Below, one piece after another: positions 12,563 to 25,989 of a stretch of DNA of 60,000 nucleotides. The position numbers and the translations under genes were made by a program. The notes beneath the pieces were generated by a model. It searched no databases and had not been told where the DNA came from. It saw only the letters and a program-made list of their open reading frames with translations. This stretch comes from Glandiceps talaboti. Lineage: Eukaryota > Hemichordata > Enteropneusta > Spengelidae. How positions within the stretch are numbered: position 1 is the first letter of the stretch; each line of letters starts with the position of its first letter. The stretch is taken from positions 4,173,501 through 4,233,500 of the forward strand of contig NC_135555.1 in assembly GCF_964340395.1 (NCBI RefSeq), given 5' to 3'.

Positions 12563-13368
12563 TTCGTGCGTGGACATATGCACACGTGTATACATGCATA
12601 CAAATATACTAGCATGTGTGATATAATTAACTTAAGGAGAAAGGTTGTGACATGCCAAAATATAACAGGTGAAAAAAGGAGATAATGTATCTCTTGTGTG
12701 AACACTTTCATCTAAAGTATATGCATCGAACTGCAAATGTACTTCAGTGACGTCAGCCATTATAATGTGAAAGGAAATGACACCGAACTAAACAGTGAAT
12801 TTAAGAAAACCAATAACTGTGATTCAGATTGAAAGGAAAGAATAATTACATTGCACAGACATGTATACTCATGTCTGAATACAGACAGCGTACATTGTAT
12901 AAATTGGAATCCATAAAAGTACGTCTGTGTGTATTTCTATCAGAAGACTTACAAATTAAAATACATGTACCTGTAGTCTGACTTTCAAGTACACCTCAAA
13001 TTGGACGGGAACTACAGCAGACAAATGAAGCCATACTATCGATGTTGTTAAAATACTGCTTCTGGTAACAAATGACTCACTTTGTTAACTCTGTATGCAG
13101 TAAACATAGGAGGATTATTGAACCTGGATAATTCATCCACATACTATTAGTTTCCAGGACTGCACTTTATTAAGATGTCCCGTCCCGTTCACCCTTCACT
13201 GGCAAGTACAAGTGTAGTTTGCAAGATTATTTGGTAGGATTTTGACTGAATAGCATATTGATGGAGTTTATTGTCATGTTATTTCTTGAAATTAAAGCTT
13301 GATAGCTACATGTAGCCATTAAAAGTATAGGATAGCCTTTAGAAGACAATTCCCTGATATCACTGATT
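12563..13368. other. Non-coding; no gene seen
   Basis: No exon or structured repeat was identified. Confidence 0.5.
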
Positions 13369-13925
13369 ATAGAATGGCAGCTAGCCCATGAAATTACATC
13401 TAACACCTGTAATTATAGCATAGCAGGTACTAGTCCATGAAATGATGTCTAACCGCTAAAATTATAGCATGGCAGCTAGCACCTGGAATTATAGCATGGC
13501 AGCTAGCACATGAAATTATAGCATGGTAGCTAGCACCTGAAATTATAGTATGGCAGCTAATACCTGGAATTATAGCATGGCAGTTAGTACCTGAAATTAT
13601 AGCATGGCAGTTAGTACCTGAAATTATAGCATGGCAGCTAGCACCTGAAATTATAGCATGGCAGCTAGCACCTGGAATTATAGCATGGCAGTTAGTACCT
13701 GAAATTATAGCATGGCAGCTAGCGCCTGGAATTATAGCATGGCAGCTAGCACCTGGAATTATAGCATGGCAGCTAGTACCTGAAGTTATAGCATGGCAGT
13801 TAGTGCCTGAAATTATAGTATGGCAGCTAATACCTGAAATAATAGTATGGCAGTTAGCACCTGAAATATAGCCCCTGAAATTATAGTATGGCAGCTACAT
13901 TGTAGCATCCGGAATTATAGCATGA
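13369..13925. repeat. 27-bp minisatellite, about 20 degenerate copies
   Basis: Units read atggcagctagcacctgaaa plus ttatagc, with variants tagtacctg, tagcgcctgg and a few indels. The ends are more diverged than the centre. Confidence 0.95.
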
Positions 13926-15294
13926 TAACTAGGCAGCTTAGTTCTTCTATGTCTGTATATTGTTGTATATGTCAGTTGTAATAACTTAGAAGTTTTCAAA
14001 ACATGCTCTTTGACACAATTTATATTCAATCACAAAAGCAGTTTGAGAATCAATAGAATTCCTAATAATTTTACATTATAGAGCTCTTTATATTAATAAT
14101 TGTAAGGAGTATTAACTTCACACCCCTCCCCCTTCCTCTGTCCCCATTATAGGATGGAAACCGATTTGACCTGCAGTTATTATGAAGGTTAATTACAGAA
14201 AAACACAGTTATGCTATGTATGTACAAGTTGTACTCCTAACAAATAAAATATTCCACTGATAAGAATATAGCAGATAATATAAATTCATTACGTTTTTCC
14301 AAGTTTTGTTACAATCAGTACCTGGAAAATCTTAATATAAGAAAAACTGTGAAAGTTTTGATTTGAACTGTCATAGAAGGCATAGGAACTTTAATGTAAA
14401 TTTTACATTAAAAATTAAATGTAATTACTGAGGAAGGAAATGTTATTTTCATAAAGATTGAAAGCTGTGTAGTTGTGCCATCAGCATTGGAATGATACTT
14501 GTATAGTGTGCTATATGGGTATAACAGCAGTGATTACAGAATACTGTTCTGTTACTGTTAGGGCTTTGTCTTATAAACCAAGGACAGGAAAAACATGGTC
14601 TAAAGTAATTGTGTTGTCATTTCTTCATTCCTTCTACATATTTAGCCTGTCAGGCATTCAATCTGTCATCAAGATTTGTAGGGGATTTCCAGCATACAAA
14701 AATATAGAACTTTGCATGTCGTGATTGCAGGAGATACATATCAGGAGAACATGTCCCTGAAGAACAAAGCAATATTGCACAGTGTCCCAAGAGATGCATA
14801 TATATATGCTCCAAGACTGCAACTGCTTTATGTTCTTATTAGATTGTGCTGATAACGTATATATTCATTCATGTCATTCAACACACTTTCGATATAAGGC
14901 AAATTCCAAGTTTTATTTATTGATCAGCTGTTGGGATTACCTTCTTTCTGATACAATGTATTTACATGTATCATTTGTCTCATTCACAATCTTCAGTCTT
15001 GTATTATATATATTGATGCGATAATTCCAACTTGAGGGGTAACCAGCAGCAAGAGGCAGATTTGATGAGATTACAGCTTTTTTGTATGGAATGAACGTTT
15101 ACAAAAGTGTGACTTCCACAATGAATTGTCAAGGGACTGCTACCTTATGGGAACTATACCAACTGTGAATTGACTCCAAAGATCTATCAGACTATTCAGT
15201 ACAATTTTATCTTCGAAATATAAATGAAAAAAAGAAAGAAAATAGCTTCTTTCATTCATCTTCTGAAAAGTAATAAAACTAGTTTGCTCATAAT

Positions 15295-15295
<1 letters not shown>
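13926..15295. other. Non-coding; no gene seen
   Basis: AT-rich. A 19-bp odd palindrome (taatgtaaattttacatta) lies near 14393. No supported exon. Confidence 0.5.

Positions 15296-15323
<28 letters not shown>
15296..15323 (-). repeat. Homopolymer junction C10A18 (T18G10 on the minus strand)
   Basis: On the minus strand the tract reads caaaa, T18, G10, gaattat, the same arrangement as the + strand tract at 51972-52011. Confidence 0.9.
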
Positions 15324-15325
<2 letters not shown>

Positions 15326-16240
15326 TTGATCATGAAACTCATGATAGTGATTCTCAATTAATCTTGATAATATTTTTAAGCTCTTTTTTAAAGTTCGAAA
15401 AAACGTGTTATAAAAAAATAATTGACTCAGTTTAGAAAAACATGATTTATAGGTAATATTTACTACAGTACTGTGTGACATTTACAGTCTTGAAACTCTG
15501 TTTTATATGACAGAAAATGGAACCATGGAGTGCAATTTATGTCACTTTTTTTATTAATATTTTATGAGATAGTATCATATTCAGCACTTACTCTGCCTTC
15601 TCCTAATGGGAATATATCACATTTGTTTGAAAGTAGGCCAGCATTGGTCGTAAAAAGTCTTCTGAAAAGGGAATTGGAAACATACATTTTTAATTCAGTT
15701 ATAACCAGTGCTGGTTGGCTTAACTGTAATAGGGTCATGACAGTCTCCACACATTACATTGTATGAACAAAAAAGGATTATACTTCATAATTGCTCTAAA
15801 CAAATTTTCTGGTGACATGTTGTACAACATTGTAACATAAGTCCACGACTTATAAAGACCATCAATATATATATTTTTTGAATAATTATTGTAATATGAG
15901 CAAGGTGATACATTTGTATTGTTATTCATTCTGATCTATTGCTGCTCTTCTTTAGTCGCCATGGTAACATCAACAGGTCGGACAGTTTGGTGATAGCTCT
16001 GTTGTCATTCAAATCTATCATCGTAGTAACTTTTAAATGAAATAATTTCTTTAGATATATTTTCACTTTCATACAATTATGATGAGATCTAGTAACATTC
16101 CATTAATCTATTAGATAGCAATGCACATTCCTAGAGCAACTTTTTTAGCACAACTGAACTGAAGTAGATTTGTTCCTATAATACAGATAATGGAAATACA
16201 GTGTGGAGCTTTCAGCAAATATATTAGACACATGTTGACT
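15324..16240. other. Non-coding; one RFX-like X-box
   Basis: AT-rich, no exon recognised. gtcgccatggtaac at 15955-15968 fits the RFX X-box consensus. Confidence 0.5.
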
Positions 16241-16346
16241 GATTGCGAGGGCAACATCATACGTCTGTTTCCTCGAGGGATTAGTCTGTGTTAGGGTGCC
16301 CCACAGGCCCTAGGGAAACTGATGTATGATGTTGCACGAGCACAAT
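16241..16346. mobile_element. 106-bp hairpin/foldback element
   Basis: The left arm gattgcgagggcaacatcat continuing acgtctgtttcctcgaggg is the imperfect reverse complement of ccctagggaaactgatgtat continuing gatgttgcacgagcacaat. The loop is about 28 nt. It could be a degraded MITE; no target duplication was found. Confidence 0.7.
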
Positions 16347-17009
16347 TTGCAACATACCACATCATTTACTGCATTGTCTGTCATGCCTAACAGGGCTCTC
16401 GCTAGCAAATTAAAACATTTGGCCACTGAATTAGCCAATCTCAAAAAGGTTTTGCCACTTTCAGTGAATATTAGCCACTATGTTAGGGCTTTAAAATGGT
16501 GAAATGTAGTGATGTTGGACATTTTAGATCTAGAGGAGAAATGACTAGATAAAAGATGTGTTCGGACACAGAAAAGCTGCTGCGATTTTTGATGACATCG
16601 GGCACCACACGGCTGGGTAAGAGAAACATTATTTTTAGACGGAAGTCAGCTTCTCCTGACATCATTTTCAAACATTATGGCAATTGATATTCTGAGTCAA
16701 TATTATGGTGGTAAATGGATAAGAAAGAAATTATTTGTATTAAAATTGTATGTACTGTAATTGTCTAATAGACTAATTTTTCTTTCGCGATAAAATAAAA
16801 TTTGTGAACGACATCACACACGACATGTGGTCAATCTCGGGGTCAATCGAACTTGACAAAATTGGACAACATAGCATGGATGTATAATTACCACTGCCAT
16901 GTCGCTATTAGTCAATGATATATTTTTCAACATGGATTACAAATATATTTATGTTGTCATTGAAAAAATCAGCAGTACTTGGTTCCGATTCAGAGCTGAC
17001 TCATTCCCC

Positions 17010-17190
17010 ATCCTGGCCAATTCCACTCTCCAGCCAACCAATTTTAGTCCTTTGACCAGCCAATTTTACTACCTGGCAAGCCAATTTTACTACCTGGCCA
17101 GGCCACTTCACTCTCCCTGGCTGTGTTTGCCAATTTCCATCCCCAGCCAACCAATTTAACTACCCTGGCCAGCCAATTTCATTGCCTTGG
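17010..17190. repeat. Degenerate short repeat of ccagccaattttac-type words
   Basis: gccaaccaatttta, gccaattttactacctggc and ctggccaggccacttcactc recur at irregular 20-25-bp spacing. Confidence 0.75.
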
Positions 17191-18864
17191 AGTTCCATCT
17201 GAGAGCTGATTGTAGCACTAGCAGACCAAGTTACCATGAATCACGAGACTGAATGGATATTCTATTACTAAATACGGTTTAGAGTAAATCTACATCACAT
17301 GACATCATGAAATATTAGATCATTTGCCAAGTGTAGTATCTCTGTACATCTCACATTGTTAGATATGATATCTGTTTAAAGTTCTAGTAAAACTAGGGAA
17401 TGAACTCTTCCTTCTATGTGTACTATTACTATCCATTATGTGACTTACATTCAGTCATCACATCACCTATAATTAACTATGAGAGGACAAAAGATAGAGA
17501 TACCATCATGGTTTTGTTGAGTTTATGCACAGCATGTAAAATGTAGCAGAAATGCTGAAGGCCAGTGTCACAGCACAAGGCTCCAGTTTAACATCTATGT
17601 TTGGTAGTCACATGATTTTACCTAGTCTGGGTGCCAACGTTGTCTGTAACTAAACCATGTTACTGTGAGTGGAGTGTAAATCATAATGATACCATAAAGG
17701 GACCCAAGTGAACCCTTTCTGAGCTACATAACTTGATTTCTATTGATCTAACAGACTTTTGTTGTGCTATCCCTTCATCGTTAATATCAGCCATTATTTA
17801 CAAGTACATGTATTCTGTTTGGTGAAATATTTATTTCAATTGTGCATTTTGAATTGTGCAATAAATTAAATGGTATATTTTTTGAGGTGTTGGAATTCAC
17901 TATGTAGAAATATAAGGGACGAATTCCTGTGAACATTTCCCTAGATTTTATTTCATATGTTAAAAGTTGAGCCAGGGTATATTTCACATATACTAATATG
18001 TCAGTCGTAGAGAAATATATTCAATGGTAAGTTGACCTGTGTTTGAGAATAACTATTATCCAGAAAACTAAATAATTCATGTGACCATATGGAAACATGA
18101 AAAACACAACAAAGCATATACCAGTAATAAAAATGACAATTGTGTAAGTTATTTTGAAAGGCAGGGGTTTCAGTCACACATTGTCCTATCAGTGGAGACA
18201 GTACTATAAGGATAACATACTTCTTTTTGTTCTGCACAAACATTTTGTGTAGCTCTGCCAAACTTTTTTTTTTCACTCGTAGATTTTAATCTTAATCCAG
18301 ACTACGCCTTCAAAAATACACAATACAAAGAAAAAAAAAGAAACCGAAAATCCTTAAACTTACAAGAATAATGCTAGTCAATCCCCCAGGTACAAAGAAG
18401 ACAAATACTGTAAAAAAAAAAAAGAGTACAGTTTACAGCTACTTTATCATTCTTTCCTATCAAAAATCCAGTTAATATTCAGGAGAATTATGGCTTTTTT
18501 GAACTAACCGTCCATAAATTTCATCAAAACACTAGGATATCAGAATGTGTGAAAACCCATGGAGATGACAATGAATCAGTGGTTGATTTATACGATAGTA
18601 TTATAGGAACATGAATAGGAAATTAATTTATCAAATATTGAATTGCTTGGTTAAAAAACAAAAGTCATCTCTTGTTACAGCAATCATTTCTCACAACAGT
18701 GTTTGTTGAATTAATAATCATTAAGTTACCAACAAATCAATAGAATAATGTTTTGTTTTATGCACTAGTGACACTTTGGTAGATAAAATAGATCTATAGT
18801 GTTCTATATCCCCAAGTCATTCAATTTATCAAAATCTGAAACTATGTGAGTAGTTTTGACTATT
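17191..18864. other. Non-coding; no gene seen
   Basis: AT-rich with short A-runs near 18330 and 18410. No supported exon. Confidence 0.5.
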
Positions 18865-19190
18865 AAACAGTATGCACAGTGTGTCAGCCATACACATGTA
18901 TGTAATCAATATGTTGTTGTTCAGTGTGTATTTGCTTGCTCTCTATATTTCTTGCATAATAGTACAAATCACCATGTTAATCAACCAACCAACCAACCAA
19001 TCAATCAATCAGTCAGTCAGTCAGGCAGGCAGGCAGTTGGTCAGTTGGTCAGTCAGATAAACAGTATGCAGTGTGTCAGCCATACACATGTATGTAATCA
19101 ATGTGTTATTGTTTAGTGTGTATTTGTTTGCTGTATATTTCTTGCAGGAGAAATCACCGTGAAAATATTCAGTTAATTAATTAATAAATG

Positions 19191-19246
<56 letters not shown>

Positions 19247-19304
19247 TATCAATCAATCAATCAATCAGTCAGTCAGTCAGTCTATCAATCAATCAATCAG
19301 TCTG

Positions 19305-19342
<38 letters not shown>

Positions 19343-19360
19343 TGTTAGTCAATCAGGTAG
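18865..19360. repeat. Duplicated ~115-bp module, each followed by a TCAA/TCAG microsatellite
   Basis: The module beginning aaacagtatgc and containing gtgtcagccatacacatgta and atttcttgca occurs at 18865-18980 and 19058-19172. Each copy is followed by tetranucleotide runs: (aacc)/(aatc)/(agtc)/(aggc) after the first, and a long (aatc)n with (agtc) interruptions after the second. Confidence 0.9.
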
Positions 19361-19369
19361 TCAGCGTCT

Positions 19370-19790
19370 TGTTTTGATGCAATATGCAAATTTATTATTG
19401 ACCCTCAAACATGAAGAGATGTATCATTTGACAGTGATCTCACAATTTGGCATCCGTATGTGAATATTATGATAATGTTAAACAAGTACAGGTGCAATAT
19501 GCAAATATTACATTGAAACATCAGAAATGGGATTTTTTAGATGTTTCATAACTCCTGGTAGAAAGAAAATTAACATTCATATTTGGACATTATGGTCTTA
19601 TGCAAGCAGAGGTCGCCTTCATAAAATATGTAACTGAAATTTCAAACCTGGATAATTGTATCTTTTAGAGAGGTACATACAAATCACATTTATGTTTGAA
19701 TTTTATAATCTTATAGTCACAGGTGGCCTTGATTTAATTCATGTTATATATTGTTAACAATTATTGTGCATGTACCACATTTGTTCTTCT
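19370..19790. repeat. Highly degenerate ~115-bp tandem copies
   Basis: Recurring blocks gcaatatgcaaat (19378, 19494) and acaggtgc / agaggtcgcc / acaggtggcc (19490, 19608, 19719) suggest about three diverged copies of a ~115-bp unit. Confidence 0.45.
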
Positions 19791-19927
19791 AGATTACCAG
19801 CCACAGTATATCTCATAAAAAGTGAAGCTTGATTTTATTATTAAACACCACTAGGACAGGTTATCTTGCCTTATTACCAGGAGTCAAAAGTAAGTTAATG
19901 AAAAAATCAACGAATTTGATAAAACGT

Positions 19928-20480
19928 CACTTATTGGCTATGATATAACCCATTCTTGAATGATAGCATGTCTGTGATTGGCTATAGTATGTCACCACTA
20001 GTGTATGGATATGACAGAACAGCTCTGATTGGCTGTAACACATGACAGAACATCTCTGATTGGCTGCAGCAATGGATATGACACAACATCTCTGATTGGC
20101 TGTAACACATGTGTATATGATACAACATCTCTGATTGGCTGTAACATATGTCTATGACACAGCATCTCTGATTGGCTTTAACACAGTCCACTGCATGCAC
20201 ATGATAAAACACTTCTGAATGGATCTATAACACCAATCCATCATATGAATAATGGATAATGTCTGTGTTAAAAATGTGTCTGATTGGCTTTGACAATATT
20301 GTTTGAAAATAGAACATCTCTGATTGGCTACGACAATCTTTTTCAAATACAGAATGTCTCTGATTGGCTATGACAATCCATTGTTTGAATATAAAACATT
20401 TCTGATTGGTGACAACAATCCATGTCATGATCCAGAACATCTCTGATTGGCTGCCTATGACAAACGTATTGTTTGAACAC
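19928..20480. repeat. Degenerate ~40-bp array carrying the inverted CCAAT motif
   Basis: The word catctctgattggct recurs about a dozen times (for example near 20026, 20056, 20093, 20134, 20171, 20280, 20322, 20360, 20403 and 20444) at 30-45-bp spacing with variable intervening sequence (gtaacacatg, atgacaat, tttgaaa). Minus-strand ORFs here translate the repeat as NQR/SQSEM. Confidence 0.9.
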
Positions 20481-20822
20481 AGAAAATGTCTAAGTGGTTT
20501 TGTTACCACCATTTTGAATATTAATGATATGGTAATGTAACAACTCAACCTTATCCAATCAGCATTTGGATTATAGAAGGGTGGAGTACTAGTCTGTGCT
20601 CTGAGAAGATGTTGAAAAAAAAAATTTGTTTCTAATTTTAACTTCAGTCGAAGTGATCTGATAGTATATTTCAATTGTAATTTGAAGAAATATTTGTGAT
20701 CCTTTAATTTAATTTGGTAAACTGTTATTCGTCTATGTACCTTCAATTCAAATAAGTGCCCTGACATTTATGTTACATGAGATATAGTTATGATAAATTA
20801 CCAACATTGTACTATTGTAAGG

Positions 20823-22013
20823 TTTGGATTTCTAGCAGGAAGAGTAAGAAATCTTAATATCCAACCCCCAATGTCACCTGCTCCTTTGGATTTCTAGCAG
20901 GAAGAGTAAGAAATCTTAATATCCAACCCCCAATGTCACCTTCTGCTTTGGATTTCTAGCAGGAAGAGTAAGAAATCTTAATATCCAACCCCCAATGTCA
21001 CCTTCTGCTTTGGATTTCTAGCAGGAAGAGTAAGAAATCTTAATATCCAACCCCCAATGTCACCTGCTCCTTTGGATTTCTAGCAGGAAGAGTAAGAAAT
21101 CTTAATATCCAACCCCCAATGTCACCTGCTCCTTTGGATTTCTAGCAGGAAGAATAAGAAATCTTAATATCCAACCCCCAATGTCACCTGCTCCTTTGGA
21201 TTTCTAGCAGGAAGAGTAAGAAATCTTAATATCCAACCCCCAATGTCACCTGCTCCTTTGGATTTCTAGCAGGAAGAATAAGAAATCTTAATATCCAACC
21301 CCCAATGTCACCTTCTGCTTTGGATTTCTAGCAGGAAGAGTAAGAAATCTTAATATCCAACCCCCAATGTCACCTGCTCCTTTGGATTTCTAGCAGGAAG
21401 AATAAGAAATCTTAATATCCAACCCCCAATGTCACCTGCTCCTTTGGATTTCTAGCAGGAAGAGTAAGAAATCTTAATATCCAACCCCCAATGTCACCTG
21501 CTCCTTTGGATTTCTAGCAGGAAGAGTAAGAAATCTTAATATCCAACCCCCAATGTCACCTGCTCCTTTGGATTTCTAGCAGGAAGAGTAAGAAATCTTA
21601 ATATCCAACCCCCAATGTCACCTGCTATCTTGGATTTCTAACAGGAAGGATAAATCTTAATATCCAACCCCCAATGTCACCTGCTACTTTGGATTTCTAA
21701 CAGGAAGGATAAATCTTAATATCCAACCCCCAATGTCACCTGCTACCTTGTATTTCTAACCGTAAGGATAAATCTTAATATCCAACCCCCAATGTCACCT
21801 GCTGCTTTGGATTTCTAACAGGAAGGATAAATCTTAATATCCAACCCCCAATGTCACCTGCTGCTTTGGATTTCTAACAGGAAGGATAAATCTTAATATC
21901 CAACCCCCAATGTCACCTGCTCCTTTGGATTTCTAACCGGAAGGATAAATCTTAATATCCAACCCCCAATGTCACCTGCTACCTTGTATTTCTAACTGTA
22001 AGGATAAATCTTA
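20823..22013. repeat. 62/59-bp satellite array, about 19.5 copies
   Basis: Thirteen 62-bp units start at 20823, 20885, 20947 and so on to 21567. Six 59-bp units then start at 21629, 21688, 21747, 21806, 21865 and 21924, followed by a partial unit at 21983. The block cttaatatccaacccccaat plus gtcacct is almost invariant, while the gap between units alternates ctgctcc, cttctgc and ctgctac. The 59-bp form has aaggataaatctt in place of aagagtaagaaatctt. Confidence 0.97.
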
Positions 22014-22700
22014 GAGTAGACTTATCTTTTGTGTCTCACACAAAATTCCATTTTATTGTGTAAATGTATTTAGTTTCCTAGATAAGGAGGGTTCCAGGGT
22101 TAAATTTCAGAGTTGCTGCTAAATGATAGGAACAAATAAAGGCTATGCTTTAAATATTGGATGACTTTGGTATGTGATCTGTGTCTGGTGCAAAAAATCA
22201 ATGTGAATGGGTCCCAACTCCAGCTTATTAGGTTTAGTAGTTTGTGTCACTTCAGAGTGAAACACACAGTTGTAGTTTGAACATAGTAATAGTTCAATTA
22301 CTGTATGATAAAATCATACATGGGGACATTTTTAATAAAGAAGAATAAACAAGGCATGAAAGGTCAAAGGGCATCCCATAGAACAAACTTTCATTAAAAT
22401 AGGACAGTCTGATTCTTATAAAAGGAAAAAAATCAAATGTTGTCATGTTTGTATTTTTATAACATTTTAGGAGAATTTCAGGATATATGTCATATTGGTG
22501 TATGTTTTATGAAAGTTTATAAATATGTTTGCAAGTTTAAAATTACAATTTAGAGATTAACATGTTGAAGTACATGCATATTATAAATATGACAGCAGTT
22601 ATTGCTGATCCTGAAAAAAAAACCCAGAAATATGTAAGTACAAATGTAGTGGAAGGAAGAGATTGACTTTTGTCATTCAAATTGTAGGGTACATATACTT
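22014..22700. other. Non-coding; no gene seen
   Basis: AT-rich, no exon or repeat structure recognised. Confidence 0.5.
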
Positions 22701-22960
22701 CTTGAAACTCCTGGAAAGTCCTGGAATATCAAAGGACTGGAAAGTCCGGGAAAAATGCAATGTACTCCTGGAAAATCAATTGACTGAATGATTGTTGCTG
22801 TTACAGTTATAACATGTCGATTATATAGATGAGAAATAGGTATGCAGGTGTGTTGGCAAATAAAATATATTTCACTGGTCAACATTCTTGGAAAGTGACT
22901 TAAGTATTTCTGAATACTTGTGGAAAAGTGATGAAAAATTGGAAAGTTCTGGAATTTTAT
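22701..22960. repeat. Scattered tggaaagtcctggaa words
   Basis: ctcctggaaagtcctggaat, gactggaaagtccggga, ctcctggaaaatc, cttggaaagtgac and attggaaagttctggaat form a loose degenerate repeat. Its nature is unclear. Confidence 0.55.
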
Positions 22961-25900
22961 TTGTATGAACCTGGATTGTTTTTGAGTAAAGGATATCTTC
23001 AAAATTTTAGCTAGAATTGAGAGGGTAAGACGATTAAAATGTGTGTCTGTGAAACAGACTTATTGGTAGTATAATTTATATTCCTTGATAATGTAGAGGT
23101 TTATCAAATTGATGTGCAGACGGTGTAAGTTATAACAGTGATCTGTTAGAGTGTTGACCTTTCAACATGTAAACTGTACATGCGTCACAGTTAGAAATGT
23201 GGAAGTACATGGCTGCACTGAATTTCTCATGGAAAGATGGTAAGTCAGCTGGATGGTGAAAATATTTTGTAATTTTCTTGTCCCAAAAAATGAGTTAGAT
23301 TTAAATGCTATAGTATCCACAGCAGTATGTGATGAGAATTGAATAGGGCACAGCAGGGAAGTCATGAAGAAAAGTAATACTCCTCAAAAGAATCAGTCAG
23401 AGTAAATGGATGTAGACAATTACGCTTCTAAAATAGAAAGCCGGTGAAGTTGGATAAGCTGTCAATGAGTTTCGCTTATGTCTTGAGAATTTATAAAAAT
23501 GCATGCATGATTCAAGGATCAAGGTATTAAGTTGAGGAGGTTTTATCGTTCACGAGTCTTATTCAACAGGGAACAGAAAACATGTATGATGTAAATCAAG
23601 TTTTTGTTAGAGTCCAACCACTGCTGCAGTCAAATCTAATGCATGTCAGATCAAAATACAGTCTGTTGGTAAGTATCTTGGTATTTTGACCGCTAGTGAA
23701 CCATATAACGGGAAAGGTCAAATGATATAATTCTTCGGGTCAGCTCAAAACAAATCAGTTAAGTAACTATACTTACATTAACTACATTCATAACATTTTT
23801 TTTGAAACAGTATAGAAGTACAAATTATTCTTTTGAATTAAGTTTATATTTATGATAACATACTCTCTCAGTTTTCATTCTTAGCTAACAGTGAACAAGT
23901 AATTCTGTCACTTCAAGTATGATAAGGTTATGATAATTTATGAAATGTTGACCAAAATTTTGTTAAATATTGATATTATTATCTTCAAAAAAATGATTCT
24001 AAAAATGCCTTCTACTTTTAGTATGATGTACATGTATATGAAATGTAAATTTACCCAAAGGGTTTTACTTTGGAGTGAAGTTTTGGATGTACATTTACAT
24101 ATTTCCCAGAATTCAATGTAGTCGTACTCGTCAATAATGTGTTTGAAGTGTTGTTTAGTTTGTATTGTACAAAAAAAATAGTCATAAAAAAATTGAAGAG
24201 CTTTTGCTAAGGTTTGGGGACAGGTAAGAGGGGAGAGGAAAAAAGGAATCTGAAATTAAGAACTAATTTGGTTTCACATTTAATACCGTGATTGTGATGG
24301 CAACCATGGTAACAAGAAGGAAATCATGTACAATTTACAAATATTACCATAGTTGATACCACAATCTCAGTGGGTAATCTGGTAAAATACTTTTGCAACT
24401 TTACTACGTGTATAGTAATTTCTTAGGAGTATGGATTACTTTAAGATTTTAGTGCTCAAATGGCAAATGGGCCACAAATGTTTTAGAAAAACGTAAGCTT
24501 TAAGTTTGAAATTTTTCTGAGGAGGTGCTTTGTAAACACAAGAGATGAACACACTGTGATTGAGATCTACCAATTAGCCAAAATGTATGTAAAAACCTTC
24601 AATTTTTGCATGTTTCCTCAGTTTAAACTATTTCCTTGGTTTCTTGATACAGCACTCTTATTCCATTAAAGGATAGATAGATTTCCTGTATGATGGACCA
24701 AGCACAGCATGTCTGGCTTGTTGCCATGGTAATATGTATATTGTAGTCAAAGTAATGAAACCACTCGTGAGGATCGATGTATGGAAAGTGATGGGAAATG
24801 TTTTTTATCTCTAGACAGACTTGTGTATGATATACATGACTACAGAGTCCCAATGAGTTGGAAAACGTTTCATCTCTGCTTTGAATGCAGTGTATATGTC
24901 AACATTGTGAATGTTTAGATAACATTATAGTAGTCGTGGGAAGAAATGACTTGATTTTAGTGAAATTCAAAGTACGTCGTAAAGCAAAGCTTCAAAGTCA
25001 TTTCAATAGTGATTCAATTGAGGGAGTGAGCTGTACTTTATATATACCCCATGTTGGTATTTAGACTATTATCCTGGAATGCATGCACTGACATGATTGT
25101 ATTAATGTTGGATTTGAAGGCATGAATAAAGCTATTTAAAAGTCCAGTCCTGCTCTTCTGAGGGAAACTGTAACCTGTTTTTAATCTAGATTTCATTTCT
25201 CACATGACATTCTGACTGTATAGAATCAGTCAAATGTAGAAATCACACAATGAACTGCCTGGAGTTCCTTTAGATAAAAAAAAATCCACCATTCACAAAG
25301 AAGTCAAAAGTCTAATGAATGTGTCAGTGAATAAAATACTCAAAGAATGAGGCATTAAAAAAGATCTTTTACCTAGTTTATATCTCGTTTTATTGTAGCA
25401 TTTTCTGTCTTTGTTTACTTTACCTTTCAGGCGTACAACTGGATAATTCATGTTACTTCAGAGAATGCTATGAGAGCTTGTTGGATACGTCAGTACTTTA
25501 GTGTACATGCATGTATGAATTGTGTATGTCTAAAGCTTGTTGAGTGAGTTTAATATGGAATGTGCCCCAAGTCAATATCGAACACTTTCACACACATACA
25601 TCATGCAATGAAAATTGGCTGAGAGCATGCATATTTTGGTCCAGACTCTTCATTTTTGCATAGTAAATCATAAAATATGTATCTCTCTGTATCGCAGTCT
25701 TAAAATATAGTAGTATTAGTGCTTGACTACAGGAATTCCAGCCCTAGACTGTGATACATTTGCACAGTTTATATGAAAAATATTTAAAGGCTTTGTAGTC
25801 AAGTAGTTGGCAAGACTATTCCATTTACACAATGTATCAAATAACCAGGTGTTTTGTAGTTGAAATGTCAGTGTTTTTGCCCCAAAGTGTTTCATTTGTG

Positions 25901-25985
25901 AAATGTATCAAATAACCAGATGTCTTATCATGGAGACCTAAAATTGGCTTTTACTATCAGGGATTTTACCCTGAAATAGATGACA
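22961..25985. other. Non-coding; no gene seen
   Basis: AT-rich. Two palindrome-like ccatggtaa words lie at 24300 and 24720. An acceptor-like tract (tttactttacctttcag) at 25415-25431 leads into no recognisable coding sequence. Confidence 0.5.
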
Positions 25986-25989
25986 CTGT

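Noticed and set aside
20225-20767. 180-residue minus-strand ORF
   Set aside because: Over half runs through the CCAAT-bearing repeats; the remainder has no recognisable feature.
20823-22013. CRISPR-like alternation of repeat and spacer
   Set aside because: The spacing segments are themselves repeated and the array is a 62/59-bp satellite in a eukaryotic genome.
25415-25500. Exon after a strong-looking acceptor (tttacctttcag)
   Set aside because: The downstream sequence is open only briefly, has no consensus donor and no recognisable peptide.
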